A stretch of DNA of 34,046 nucleotides. Source: Hyphomicrobiales bacterium. GTDB taxonomy: Bacteria > Pseudomonadota > Alphaproteobacteria > Rhizobiales > Xanthobacteraceae. Below the pieces are notes generated by a model. That model worked only from the letters and a program-made list of their open reading frames with translations. It made no database searches and had not been told where the DNA came from. This document shows, one piece after another, positions 1-8,120 of the stretch; position 1 is the stretch's first letter; every line of letters begins with the position of its first letter. The stretch covers positions 15,825-49,870 of the forward strand of contig JAHFPO010000001.1 in assembly GCA_023266695.1 (NCBI GenBank), read 5' to 3'. The position numbers and the translations under genes were made by a program.

Positions 1-1211
1 GCAAGCTCGGTGAAGGCGGAATCGATCAGGATCGAGATCTTGATCTCCGAGGTGGAGATGGCGCGGATATTGATGCCGCGTTCGGCCAGCGCCTTGAAGG
101 CGGTGGCGGCGACGCCGGCGTGGCTGCGCATGCCCACCCCGATGATCGAGACCTTGACCACGTCGGCCGCGCCCTCGACGGCGGAGAAGCCCACCTTGTC
201 CTTGACCTTCGTGAGCGCCTTCTTGGCGCGCTCGTAATCGGCGGTCGGTACCGTGAAGGTGATGTCGGTGAGCCCATCCGCCGAGATGTTCTGGACGATC
301 ATGTCCACGTTGATATGGGCGTCGGCGAGCGGCCCGAACAAGGCGGCGGCGACGCCGGGCTTGTCCGCCACCCGCCGGATCGAGATTTGCGCCTCGTCCT
401 TGGAGAAGGCGATGCCGGTGACAACTTGGCTTTCCACGATTTCCTCCTCGTCGCAGATGAGTGTCCCGGGCGGAACGCCATGGGGATCGATGTCTTCGGG
501 CCGATCGAAGCTCGAGCGCACGAAGATGCGCACCCGGCGCTGCATGGCAAGCTCGACCGAGCGCACCTGCAGGACATTGGCGCCGAGCGAGGCCATCTCC
601 AGCATTTCCTCGTAGGCGATCCTTTCCAGGCGCCGGGCTTTCTCCTCCACGTCCGGATCGGTCGTATAGACCCCGTCGACGTCGGTATAGATATCGCAGC
701 GTTCGGCATGGATCGCCGCCGCAACGGCGACGGCGCTGGTATCGGAGCCGCCGCGGCCGAGCGTGGTGATGCGGCCGGTCTCCTTGTGGATGCCCTGGAA
801 GCCGGCAATGACCGCGACCTCGCGATTGCGCTCCTTGAAGCGCTTGATGATTTCGGCGCCATTGACCTCGAGGATGCGCGCGGCGCCGTGGGCATTGTCA
901 GTATAGATCGGCAATTGCCAGCCCTGCCAGGAACGCGCGCTCACCCCCATGTCCTCCAGCACGATCGCTAGGAGACCCGAGGTCACCTGCTCGCCCGAGG
1001 CAACGACCGTGTCGTATTCGCGCGCGTCGTGGAGAGGGGCCGCCTGCCGGCACCATTCGACCAGCCGGTTGGTGGCGCCCGCCATGGCCGAGACCACCAC
1101 CGCCACCTCATGGCCGGCCTTGACCTCGCGCTCGACATGGCGCGCGACGTTGCGGATGCGGTCGAGATCGGCGACCGAACTGCCGCCGAACTTCATGACG
1201 AGCCGGGCCAT
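1..1211 (-). CDS. lysC: Aspartate kinase (C-terminus cut by window edge)
   Basis: Catalyses ATP-dependent phosphorylation of L-aspartate, the first step to lysine, threonine and methionine. The minus strand from an ATG at 1211 reads MARLVMKFGGSSVADLDRIR, with the KFGGSSV nucleotide/aspartate motif at residues 7-13. The amino-acid kinase domain covers about residues 1-245, including a GRGGSDTSAV segment. Two ACT-type regulatory segments follow (VTGIAFSKDEAQISI and VSIIGVGMRSHAGVAA), as in feedback-regulated class I aspartokinases. About 403 residues are visible with no stop; the family is usually 405-420, so only a few residues are missing. It is divergent from ubiG across 120 bp. Identification is secure. 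Confidence 0.96.
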   Translation of the reverse strand, partial: MARLVMKFGGSSVADLDRIRNVARHVEREVKAGHEVAVVVSAMAGATNRLVEWCRQAAPLHDAREYDTVVASGEQVTSGLLAIVLEDMGVSARSWQGWQLPIYTDNAHGAARILEVNGAEIIKRFKERNREVAVIAGFQGIHKETGRITTLGRGGSDTSAVAVAAAIHAERCDIYTDVDGVYTTDPDVEEKARRLERIAYEEMLEMASLGANVLQVRSVELAMQRRVRIFVRSSFDRPEDIDPHGVPPGTLICDEEEIVESQVVTGIAFSKDEAQISIRRVADKPGVAAALFGPLADAHINVDMIVQNISADGLTDITFTVPTADYERAKKALTKVKDKVGFSAVEGAADVVKVSIIGVGMRSHAGVAATAFKALAERGINIRAISTSEIKISILIDSAFTEL

Positions 1212-1331
1212 GGTGGCGGCGTTTCCTAGTGGTCGGGACGCGGCGGGTTTCTTCTCCCCCGCTTGAAAAGGCGCGTATAGATACAAGCCGTGGCCGTACC
1301 CCGCAACGGCGCGGACGGAAGGAAGCTATTC

Positions 1332-2087
1332 ATGGCCAATACTCGCAGCAGGGCCCAGACCACGGTCGATCCCGACGAGGTCGCCCGCTTCGCGGCCATG
1401 GCCGCGGACTGGTGGAATCCGCGCGGCCAGATGCGGCCGCTGCACAGGCTCAATCCGGTGCGGCTCGGCTATATCCGCGATATGGCCTGCACGCAGTTCG
1501 GCCGCGACGGCAAGGCGCTCGACTGCCTCACGGGCCTTCGCATCCTCGATGTCGGCTGCGGCGGGGGAATTTTATCCGAGCCGCTTGCCCGGCTCGGCGC
1601 GTCGGTCATGGGCATCGACCCCGCCGAGGAGAATGTGGCGGCGGCGCGCCTCCATGCCGAAAAGAGCGGGATCGTGGTCGACTACCGGGCCACCACCGCC
1701 GAGGCGCTGGCGAACGCGGGCGAGCGGTTCGAGATCGTGCTCGCCATGGAAGTGGTCGAGCACGTCACCGATGTGGGCGAGTTCGTGCGCCGCTGCGGCG
1801 AAATGGTGAAGCCCGGCGGATTGATCTGTGCCGCGACGCTCAACCGCACGCTCAAGAGTTTTGCATTGGCGATCGTCGGCGCCGAATACATCCTGCGTTG
1901 GCTGCCGGTCGGCACCCACCGCTGGGACAAGTTCGTCACCCCCGACGAGCTCGAAGCGGAGCTCAAAGCGACCGGGCTCAAGGTGATCGACGAGACCGGC
2001 GTAGTCTATCATCCGCTCGCCGACGAATGGCGACGCGACGACGATATGGACGTGAACTACATGATGGTCGCCGAGCGGCCGCGCTGA
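1332..2087 (+). CDS. ubiG: Ubiquinone biosynthesis O-methyltransferase UbiG
   Basis: SAM-dependent O-methyltransferase acting on both O-methylation steps of ubiquinone synthesis, peripheral to the inner membrane. The 251-residue protein has SAM motif I ([11 protein letters not shown]) at about 71-81, an acidic motif after it (GIDPAEENV), and the UbiG signatures [14 protein letters not shown] near the N-terminus and [12 protein letters not shown] towards the C-terminus. I chose ATG 1332 over an in-frame upstream ATG at 1290 because it has a purine-rich AAGGAAG about 7-13 bases upstream and gives the usual family length. ubiG beside lysC and a DUF1178/nitrilase pair is common in Alphaproteobacteria. 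Confidence 0.95.
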   Translation: MANTRSRAQTTVDPDEVARFAAMAADWWNPRGQMRPLHRLNPVRLGYIRDMACTQFGRDGKALDCLTGLRILDVGCGGGILSEPLARLGASVMGIDPAEENVAAARLHAEKSGIVVDYRATTAEALANAGERFEIVLAMEVVEHVTDVGEFVRRCGEMVKPGGLICAATLNRTLKSFALAIVGAEYILRWLPVGTHRWDKFVTPDELEAELKATGLKVIDETGVVYHPLADEWRRDDDMDVNYMMVAERPR

Positions 2088-2117
2088 AATTCTCTTCCGC
2101 ACGAACGGGATTTGCCA

Positions 2118-3014
2118 ATGTTGCAGGAAGGCTGGCTGTGGGTACTGTTCACGATCATCGCCGCCCTCTGCCAGACCTTCCGCAACGCCATGCAACGCGA
2201 GCTGACGGCGAAGCTCGGCACCGTGGGCGCGACCCATGTGCGCTTCCTGTTCGGCTTTCCGTTCGCGCTCGTTTTCCTTGCAAGCGTGCTGATTTCGACC
2301 GGGGCTTCGCCGCCGCGGCCCGGCCTCGTCTATGGGGCGTGGATCGTGGGCGGCGCCCTCGCCCAGATCGCCGCCACCGCCTTGATGCTCTCGGCGATGA
2401 ACGACCGCTCCTTCGTCGTCACCATCGCCTATATCAAGACCGAGCCGGTGCAGGTCGCGCTCTTTGGTCTCGTATTGCTCGGCGATGCAGTGACCTTACC
2501 GATGGCGATCGCCATTCTGATCGCCACCGGCGGCGTGGTCGTGATGTCATTGAGGTCGGGAGCGCCGGCGGGCGGCCTGAAACCGACGCTCCTCGGCCTC
2601 GGCGCCGGCGCGATGTTCGGGCTGTCGGCGATCGGCTATCGCGGCGCCATCCTGAGTCTCGATCTGCCGAGTTACCTCATGGCCGCGACCTTCACGCTCA
2701 CGGTCGGCCTCGTGATGCAGGCGGTCCTGCTCTCGCTCTATCTCCGGCTGCGCTCCCCTGGCGTGCTCGGGGCGATCTTTCGCGCCTGGCGGCCGTCGCT
2801 GTTCGCGGGCTTCATGGGCGCGCTCGCGTCCGAGTTCTGGTTTCTCGCCTTCGCGCTCGCGACCGCGGCGAGCGTGCGCACGCTCGCCCTCGTCGAGGTT
2901 CTGTTCGCGCAGGCAATCTCGAGCTTTCTATTCCGTCAACCGATCTCCGCGCGGGAAGCGATCGGGATCGTGCTGGTGGTGGCGGGGGTGGCATTGCTGC
3001 TCGCGGTGCATTGA
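2118..3014 (+). CDS. DMT superfamily (EamA-type) permease
   Basis: An inner-membrane protein of 298 residues made of about ten hydrophobic segments, arranged as the two EamA halves typical of drug/metabolite transporters. Examples are VLFTIIAALCQTF, FLFGFPFALVFLASVLI and a final segment IGIVLVVAGVALLLAVH. The motif AYIKTEPVQVALFGLVLLGD matches the end of the first EamA repeat. The substrate cannot be read from sequence. ATG 2118 is preferred over an in-frame TTG at 2112; the upstream ACGGGA is a weak ribosome binding site. It starts 30 bp after ubiG and may be co-transcribed with it. Confidence 0.85.
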   Translation: MLQEGWLWVLFTIIAALCQTFRNAMQRELTAKLGTVGATHVRFLFGFPFALVFLASVLISTGASPPRPGLVYGAWIVGGALAQIAATALMLSAMNDRSFVVTIAYIKTEPVQVALFGLVLLGDAVTLPMAIAILIATGGVVVMSLRSGAPAGGLKPTLLGLGAGAMFGLSAIGYRGAILSLDLPSYLMAATFTLTVGLVMQAVLLSLYLRLRSPGVLGAIFRAWRPSLFAGFMGALASEFWFLAFALATAASVRTLALVEVLFAQAISSFLFRQPISAREAIGIVLVVAGVALLLAVH

Positions 3015-3030
3015 CCGCGGCGAGGACGGG

Positions 3031-3486
3031 TCAATTCCGCTCCTCGGGCAGAATGGGTAAGGGCTGCACCTCTACTCCCTCCTCGAGGAGCGAGCGCACC
3101 TCGTCGGGCTTCGCCTCGCCATAGATCGAGCGCTTGTCGACCTCCTCGTGGTGCATCTGGCGGGCGAGTTCGGGAAATTGATCGCCGACATAATCCGCGT
3201 TCTTGGTCACGTGCTCGCGCAATTCGCGGAGCTTCTTCCGGAATTCCTTCTCCTGCGGCGACATCATCGCGACCGGCGCCAAATCTTCACGTGAGCGGTC
3301 CTTGCGCGCCGATCCCTTGTCGGTGCGCGCGAGCGCAGGCGCCATGATCCGTTTCTCGATCGCAGTCGAGCCGCAGACCGGACAGGCCACGAATGCCTTC
3401 GCACGCTGCCCGTCGTAGTCCGCGGACGAGCGGAACCAGCTGTCGAAATCATGCCCGGCTTCGCAGGCGAGCGAGTAGCGGATCAC
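3031..3486 (-). CDS. DUF1178 family protein
   Basis: A 151-residue soluble protein of unknown function. The N-terminus ([21 protein letters not shown]) and a CPVC pair at residues 35-38 are the DUF1178 hallmarks; with C8 and H12 they suggest a small zinc-ribbon-like site. The remainder is charged and predicted helical (LRELREHVTKNADYVGDQF). The start is GTG at 3486, whose GTGA overlaps the TGA stop of the upstream nitrilase-family gene by 4 bases, implying translational coupling. The pairing with a carbon-nitrogen hydrolase is conserved in Alphaproteobacteria, so the two probably share a process, but that process is not evident from sequence. Confidence 0.9.
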   Translation of the reverse strand: MIRYSLACEAGHDFDSWFRSSADYDGQRAKAFVACPVCGSTAIEKRIMAPALARTDKGSARKDRSREDLAPVAMMSPQEKEFRKKLRELREHVTKNADYVGDQFPELARQMHHEEVDKRSIYGEAKPDEVRSLLEEGVEVQPLPILPEERN

Positions 3487-4361
3487 GATACTTTACCCAC
3501 GAGATGGAGGCGGCCGGAGTCCGCGGGCGGCGCCGCCACCTCGAACCTCCGCCCGTGTTCGAGCGCGGGAATGCGGCCGCGCGCCTCGTTGACGAGGCTG
3601 AGGTCGATTTCGGCCATGATCAGGCCGGGATCGATGCCGCCCTCGGCGAGGATGCGGCCCCACGGATCGACGATGAGGCTGTGGCCGAAGGTCTCGCGGC
3701 CGTTCTCATGCCGGCCGCCCTGGGCGGCGGCGAGGACGAAACAGCCCGTTTCGATCGCGCGCGCGCGCAACAACAGATGCCAGTGCGCCTCGCCGGTCTG
3801 TTTGGTGAAGGCCGAGGGCACGGTGAGAACCTGAGCGCCGGCTTCCGCCAACGCCCGATAGAGCGCCGGAAAGCGCAGGTCGTAGCAGATCGAGAGCCCG
3901 AGCCGCCCCCACGGCATCCCGGCCACGATCGCCATCTCGCCCGAACGATAGGTATTCGACTCGCGATAGCTCTCCCCGCTCGCAAGATTGACGTCGAAGA
4001 GATGAATCTTGTCGTAGCGGGCGATGATCTCGCCCGCGGGATCGATCAGGAACGAGCGGTTCGCCGCCTTCTCAGACGAAACCTTCACCGCCAGCGAGCC
4101 GATGTGGAGATGGAGCTTGAGTTCTCGCGCAAGCTCCTGAAAGGCGACGAGCGCCGGGTCGTGCTCCTCCTCGACGATGGCGGCGAACAGCGTCTTGCGG
4201 TCGAGTTCCATGATCGAGGTCTGTTCGGGCGTCTGCACATAGTCGGCGCCCTTCGCCTTTGCCTCGCGCACGAGTTTCGCCGCCGCGTCGATATTGGCGA
4301 CGACATTGCGGCTCGCGCGCAGCTGTACCAAAGCGGCACGAAAGGATTTGGATTCGGGCAA
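3483..4361 (-). CDS. Carbon-nitrogen hydrolase (nitrilase superfamily)
   Basis: A 292-residue cytosolic amidohydrolase of the nitrilase fold. The Glu-Lys-Cys triad is visible: E46 (YVQTPEQ), K118 (YDKIHLFDV) and C159 ([11 protein letters not shown]). The DKIHLFDV and CYDLRFP motifs place it with Nit1/Nit2-type omega-amidase or deaminated-glutathione amidase branches rather than true nitrilases, so a metabolite-repair role is plausible but inferred. I chose a TTG start at 4361 because a full AAGGAGG lies 5 bases upstream; in-frame ATGs at 4391 and 4388 lack any Shine-Dalgarno. It is downstream of comF and overlaps the DUF1178 gene (GTGA). Confidence 0.92.
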   Translation of the reverse strand: MPESKSFRAALVQLRASRNVVANIDAAAKLVREAKAKGADYVQTPEQTSIMELDRKTLFAAIVEEEHDPALVAFQELARELKLHLHIGSLAVKVSSEKAANRSFLIDPAGEIIARYDKIHLFDVNLASGESYRESNTYRSGEMAIVAGMPWGRLGLSICYDLRFPALYRALAEAGAQVLTVPSAFTKQTGEAHWHLLLRARAIETGCFVLAAAQGGRHENGRETFGHSLIVDPWGRILAEGGIDPGLIMAEIDLSLVNEARGRIPALEHGRRFEVAAPPADSGRLHLVGKVS

Positions 4362-4366
4362 CGATT

Positions 4367-4373
4367 CCTCCTT
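4367..4373 (-). promoter_or_regulatory. Ribosome binding site deciding the TTG start of the nitrilase gene
   Basis: AAGGAGG on the minus strand, 5 bases before TTG 4361. It is the best Shine-Dalgarno I noticed near a start in the window. It supports initiation at TTG rather than at the ATG pair 27-30 bases upstream. Confidence 0.7.
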
Positions 4374-4399
4374 GCCGGCTCGATCCATCATATGGTGTT

Positions 4400-5173
4400 T
4401 CAGGCGTGGTCCACAACCCGCGCCAGCACCAGCACATCGATCCTTGCCGCCCCGGCACGGCGCAACGCCCGCGCGCAGGCATCGACCGTCGCGCCCGAGG
4501 TCAGCACGTCGTCGACGATGACGAGCTTCCTGCCCTTGATGTCGATGCGCGCCTCCCTGGGCGCGGCGAAGGCGCCTTCCACGTTGCGCGCCCGCTCGGC
4601 CCGCGCGAGCCCCACCTGGGGCGGCGTCGCCCGGGTGCGGATGAGCACATGATCGGCAACGGAAACCCCGGCAATCGCCGCAATGGCGTGGGCGAGCGCG
4701 GCCGATTGATTGAATCGCCGCTGCCACAGACGGGTCCAATGCAGTGGGACCGGAACGAGACCGTCGGCGTCGGCGAGAAGTTCGACGCCTGCCCGCGCCA
4801 TCCAGCGCCCAAGCGGCCTCACGAGGTCGAGCCGATCGCCGTATTTGAGTAGATGCACCAGATCGCGCGCCACGTCGCTGTAGCGTGCGACGGCACGGGC
4901 GCGTTCATAGGCTGGAGGATCGGCGAAGGCGGCGGGGGAGATGAGCGGTCCGCCCGGATCGTGCGGAAAGGGTGTGCCGAGACGCTCGCAAAACGGTCGC
5001 TCGATGAAGCCCATTTGCATCCAGCAAGCGGGACAGAGCCCCCCTGCCGCACCCACCGGCTTGCGGCAGGCAAGGCAGGTCGGGGGCAGGACGAGATCGA
5101 CGATGACGCGCCTCGTGCCGGCGAGGAACCGGGCGACGCGGGAAGGCTCACGGGCTGCCGCGGCGGGGATCAT
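4400..5173 (-). CDS. comF: ComF family protein (phosphoribosyltransferase-like)
   Basis: A 257-residue ComF-type protein. The N-terminus has a four-cysteine zinc module (C33, C36, C47, C50; CLAC...CPAC), followed by a type I phosphoribosyltransferase fold with the PRPP-loop motif VIVDDVLTSGAT at about 218-229 and the WxxRFNQSxxLA segment (RRFNQSAALAHAIA). ComF proteins act in DNA uptake or ssDNA handling in competent bacteria; many non-competent Alphaproteobacteria keep the gene and its role there is unclear. It is the first gene of the comF-nitrilase-DUF1178 set and is divergent from the methyltransferase at 5240. Confidence 0.93.
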   Translation of the reverse strand: MIPAAAAREPSRVARFLAGTRRVIVDLVLPPTCLACRKPVGAAGGLCPACWMQMGFIERPFCERLGTPFPHDPGGPLISPAAFADPPAYERARAVARYSDVARDLVHLLKYGDRLDLVRPLGRWMARAGVELLADADGLVPVPLHWTRLWQRRFNQSAALAHAIAAIAGVSVADHVLIRTRATPPQVGLARAERARNVEGAFAAPREARIDIKGRKLVIVDDVLTSGATVDACARALRRAGAARIDVLVLARVVDHA

Positions 5174-5239
5174 GGGGCAAGGCTAGCGCCAGAGCGGCGG
5201 CAATGCCACGTTCTTCAGTCGAGAGGAGCAGAACCAGCC

Positions 5240-6154
5240 ATGACCGCCCCTCCCCGCCTGTTCGATCGCGCGCTCCTGCGGGCGCGCCGGCGGCGTGCCA
5301 TGGCCATGGGGGCGGAAACTTTCCTGCTCGACCGGGTGGCGCAGGAACTCGCGGATCGTCTGCAGACGGTGACTCGGCGCTTTCAACTCGCGCTCGATCT
5401 CGCGACACCGGGCGAGAGCTTGCGGCGAGCGCTCGCCGGCGGCGGGCAAGTGCGATCGATCATCGCCTGCGAGCCATTCGCGGATTTGCGCTCTTCCATG
5501 GCCGGCCTTCGCGTCGTCGCTGATGAGGAAGCGCTGCCGTTCGCCAACGAGACCTTCGATCTCGTCGCATCGGCGCTCGCCTTGCAATGGGTGAACGACC
5601 TTCCGGGGACGCTCGCGCAGATCCGCCGGACGCTGAAGCCCGATGGCCTCCTGCTCGCGGCCCTTCCCGGCGGCGATACGCTCAACGAGCTTCGGCAATG
5701 CCTCGCCGTAGCCGAGGACGAGATCGAGGGCGGAGCCTCTCCGCGCGTCGCTCCCTTCGTCGAGGTGCGCGCGCTCGGCTCGCTCTTGCAGCGCGCGGGC
5801 TTCGCCCTGCCGGTGACCGATGTCGACCGGCTGACCGTCCGCTATGCGGGTCTCGCCGATCTCATCCGCGATCTGCGCCGCATGGGCGCGACCAACGCGC
5901 TCATCGAACGACGGCGCACGCCATTGAAACGCACGACGCTTGCCCGCGCCGAGGCGCTCTATGCCGAGCGCTTCGCCGACCCGGATGGACGCTTGCGCGC
6001 GACCTTCGACGTGCTGTGGATTTCGGGCTGGGCGCCGCATGGTAGCCAGCAGAAGCCGCTCCGGCCCGGCTCGGCGAAGATGCGGCTCGCCGAAGCACTC
6101 GGTACGCGCGAGCGCTCCGCCGGCGAGAAGGCCGGCCCGCGCCGGGATTCTTGA
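5240..6154 (+). CDS. Class I SAM methyltransferase, BioC/NDUFAF5-like
   Basis: A 304-residue methyltransferase-fold protein. The stretch from LALQWVNDLPGTLAQIRR through LKPDGLLLAALPGGDTLNEL is typical of the bacterial relatives of the mitochondrial complex I assembly factor NDUFAF5 and of BioC-type proteins, and these are usually divergent from comF as here. Motif I is unusual: ALDLATPGES at 51-60 lacks the normal GxGxG, so SAM binding may be altered or the protein may use SAM in another way. ATG 5240 has a GAGAGGAG ribosome binding site 10-17 bases upstream. Substrate is unknown; a respiratory complex I assembly role is inferred from family. Confidence 0.85.
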   Translation: MTAPPRLFDRALLRARRRRAMAMGAETFLLDRVAQELADRLQTVTRRFQLALDLATPGESLRRALAGGGQVRSIIACEPFADLRSSMAGLRVVADEEALPFANETFDLVASALALQWVNDLPGTLAQIRRTLKPDGLLLAALPGGDTLNELRQCLAVAEDEIEGGASPRVAPFVEVRALGSLLQRAGFALPVTDVDRLTVRYAGLADLIRDLRRMGATNALIERRRTPLKRTTLARAEALYAERFADPDGRLRATFDVLWISGWAPHGSQQKPLRPGSAKMRLAEALGTRERSAGEKAGPRRDS

Positions 6155-6159
6155 CCGGA

Positions 6160-6348
6160 CTATTTGAGCGCCGCGTCCACCCTGCCGAAGTAATCGTCGC
6201 GTAAGGTGGATCCGAGCGAGAGCGCCACCGTCGCAATCGCGATGGATATCCCCGAAGCGATCAAAGCATATTCGATCGCGGTGGTTCCACCCTCCTCGGC
6301 GAGGAAGCGTTTGATACTGACAGGGAAACGCGAGTATTTCAGCTGCAT
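6160..6348 (-). CDS. Flp family type IVb pilin
   Basis: A 62-residue prepilin. A short basic leader ends in EEGG, followed by TTAIEYALIASGISIAIATVAL. Cleavage after G21 would leave Glu and Tyr at mature positions 5 and 6, the Flp/Fap hallmark recognised by TadV/CpaA prepilin peptidase. The rest is one hydrophobic helix and a short polar tail. No tad/cpa assembly genes are in the window, so this is a solitary pilin at the end of the ppiC-argJ-mutT row, 16 bp after mutT. Whether it is used in pili, or has become a small membrane protein, cannot be told here. Confidence 0.88.
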   Translation of the reverse strand: MQLKYSRFPVSIKRFLAEEGGTTAIEYALIASGISIAIATVALSLGSTLRDDYFGRVDAALK

Positions 6349-6364
6349 CGTTTGCTCACTTCAC

Positions 6365-6799
6365 CTATCGAGTGCCGGGCGCGGTAAGAAGTTCCACCAA
6401 ATGCGGGATCAAGGGTTCGTCGGCGGGCGGCATCGGATAATCCTTGAGCCGCTGCGGCCGCACCCAGGCGAGCTCTTGGCCCTCCTTCGCCGTCACAATC
6501 CCCTCCCAGCGCCGGCAAATCCACAGCAGCATCAGGAGGTGGAAATCGGCGTAGGCATGGCTCGCGAAGGTGAGCGGCGCGAGACACGCTTCGGTCACTT
6601 CGATCCCGAGCTCCTCCTGCAGTTCCCGGATTAACGTGTGTTCCGGCAGTTCACCCGGTTCGACCTTGCCGCCGGGGAATTCCCACAAGCCTGCCATTGT
6701 CTTGCCCTTGGGCCGGCGGGTGATGAGCACCCGGCCGTCGACATCGACAAGCGCGCAGGCGGCAACGAGGACGACCGTCACGCGTGAACTCGTACCCAA
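6365..6799 (-). CDS. mutT: MutT-type Nudix (deoxy)nucleoside triphosphate pyrophosphohydrolase
   Basis: A 144-residue Nudix hydrolase. The box is complete: G44, E50 and RELQEELGI at 58-66, giving GX5EX7REUXEEXGU. FPGGKVEPGE before the box and the alphaproteobacterial position after argJ suggest the 8-oxo-dGTP-sanitising MutT branch, although substrate is inferred. The start is uncertain: TTG 6799 gives the N-terminus seen in homologues (VAACALVDVDGRVL), and no in-frame ATG is available after the last upstream stop; GTG 6781 is a shorter option. It lies 68 bp after argJ, with a 12-bp palindrome in that gap. Confidence 0.9.
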   Translation of the reverse strand: MGTSSRVTVVLVAACALVDVDGRVLITRRPKGKTMAGLWEFPGGKVEPGELPEHTLIRELQEELGIEVTEACLAPLTFASHAYADFHLLMLLWICRRWEGIVTAKEGQELAWVRPQRLKDYPMPPADEPLIPHLVELLTAPGTR

Positions 6800-6811
6800 T
6801 GGTAAAGGTCG

Positions 6812-6823
6812 GCCGTTAACGGC
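6812..6823. repeat. 12-bp perfect palindrome between argJ and mutT
   Basis: GCCGTTAACGGC is a perfect 12-bp palindrome, about 13 bases upstream of the proposed mutT TTG start. It could be an operator half-site pair, a small RNA hairpin or chance; no second copy was noticed nearby. Confidence 0.35.
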
Positions 6824-6867
6824 TTACTAGCGCGATCCATCGCATTCGTGAGAATTTCCATCGGCGC

Positions 6868-8106
6868 TCAGCTCCGATAGTCGCCATTAATCGCTACATA
6901 GTCCTTGGTGAGATCGCAGGTGAGCACGCGGTCCAGCCCGCGGCCGAGCTTGAGATCGACCGTGAGATCGATCACGTCGCGCTTCATATAAGCGGAAACC
7001 TTTTTTTCATCATACGAGGGATCGCGCGCACCCGCGGCGGCGACGCGAGTTTCGCCGAAATAAATGGAAAGCCGGTCGCGCTTGGCGGGTTCGCCGGCCT
7101 TGCCGACCGCCATGACCACTCGGCCCCAGTTCGCATCCTCGCCGGCGATGGCGGTCTTGACCAGTGGCGAATTCGCGATCGAAAGCGCGATACGGCGGGC
7201 CGAGTGTTTCGACACCGCACCCTTGACCGTGATGCGGACGAGCTTGCGCGCGCCTTCCCCGTCGCGGGCGATCTGCTCGGCAAGATCGGCAAGCACGGCA
7301 TGGAGCGCGTGGACGAACTCCGCCAAACGCCGATCGCTCGCATTGCGGATCATCGGTGCGCCGCGATGGGCAGCGGCGCCGGTCGCAAACAGCAGCGCCG
7401 TGTCCGAAGTCGAGGTGTCACCGTCGACGGTAACCGCGTTGAAGGTATCGACGACCTCGCGTTTCAAGAGCGTCCGCAGCGCTGGGGCCGCGATCGGCGC
7501 GTCGGTAAAAACAAAGGAGAGCATCGTCGCCATGTCGGGCGCGATCATGCCGGCGCCCTTGGCGATGCCGTTGATGCGCACCTGCGCCGATCCGAGACGG
7601 GCAGTTGCGGTCGCAAGCTTGGGAAAGGTATCGGTGGTCATGATCGCGCGCGCCGCCGCTTTCCAATTCTCCGGCCGCGCCGCCAATGCGGCAGGACGGA
7701 GCACGCGGGCGAATTTCTCGGCATCGAGCGGCTCGCCGATCACCCCAGTCGAGGCGATGAAAACTTCAGTGGCCTTGCAGCCGACCGCCTCGGCGGCGAG
7801 CGCGGCTGTACGCTTCACCGCCACCTGGCCCTTGGTGCCGGTGAAGGCATTGGCGATGCCGGAATTGACGACGAGCGCGCGCGCCCGACCTTGGGCGAGC
7901 CGAGCCCGGCACCAATCGACCGGCGCGGACGGGCATTTCGAGCGCGTGAGAACGCCGGCGACCGTGGTGCCCTTGTCGAATACGGCCAGCAAGACGTCAG
8001 TGCGGCCTTCGTAACGAATCGCGGCCGAAGCGGTGGCAAGACGAACACCGGCGACGGTAGGAAGCTCCGGGACCGTGGCTGGCGCCAGCGGCGAAACGTT
8101 CGCCAT
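6868..8106 (-). CDS. argJ: Bifunctional glutamate N-acetyltransferase / amino-acid acetyltransferase ArgJ
   Basis: Recycles the acetyl group between N-acetylornithine and glutamate in arginine synthesis. The 412-residue precursor has the substrate motif [12 protein letters not shown] at 79-90 and the self-cleavage site [14 protein letters not shown] at 183-196. Processing would occur between A193 and T194, making T194 the N-terminal nucleophile of the beta chain, as in the family. DGDTSTSDT follows in the beta chain. The start is ATG 8106, 14 bp after the ppiC stop, so the two are probably one transcript. Length and motifs are normal. Whether it is bifunctional or only uses acetylornithine cannot be told from sequence. 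Confidence 0.96.
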   Translation of the reverse strand: MANVSPLAPATVPELPTVAGVRLATASAAIRYEGRTDVLLAVFDKGTTVAGVLTRSKCPSAPVDWCRARLAQGRARALVVNSGIANAFTGTKGQVAVKRTAALAAEAVGCKATEVFIASTGVIGEPLDAEKFARVLRPAALAARPENWKAAARAIMTTDTFPKLATATARLGSAQVRINGIAKGAGMIAPDMATMLSFVFTDAPIAAPALRTLLKREVVDTFNAVTVDGDTSTSDTALLFATGAAAHRGAPMIRNASDRRLAEFVHALHAVLADLAEQIARDGEGARKLVRITVKGAVSKHSARRIALSIANSPLVKTAIAGEDANWGRVVMAVGKAGEPAKRDRLSIYFGETRVAAAGARDPSYDEKKVSAYMKRDVIDLTVDLKLGRGLDRVLTCDLTKDYVAINGDYRS

Positions 8107-8120
8107 ATCCGAATTCAGTT

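Noticed and set aside
1229-3124. A 631-codon plus-strand open frame across ubiG and the permease
   Set aside because: Arg/Ala-rich shadow frame of two well-identified genes, typical of GC-rich DNA.
6868-8106. Asn-to-Ile change in the Arg[11 protein letters not shown] motif as a defect
   Set aside because: That position varies in known ArgJ proteins (Val and others occur), and the self-cleavage site is intact.
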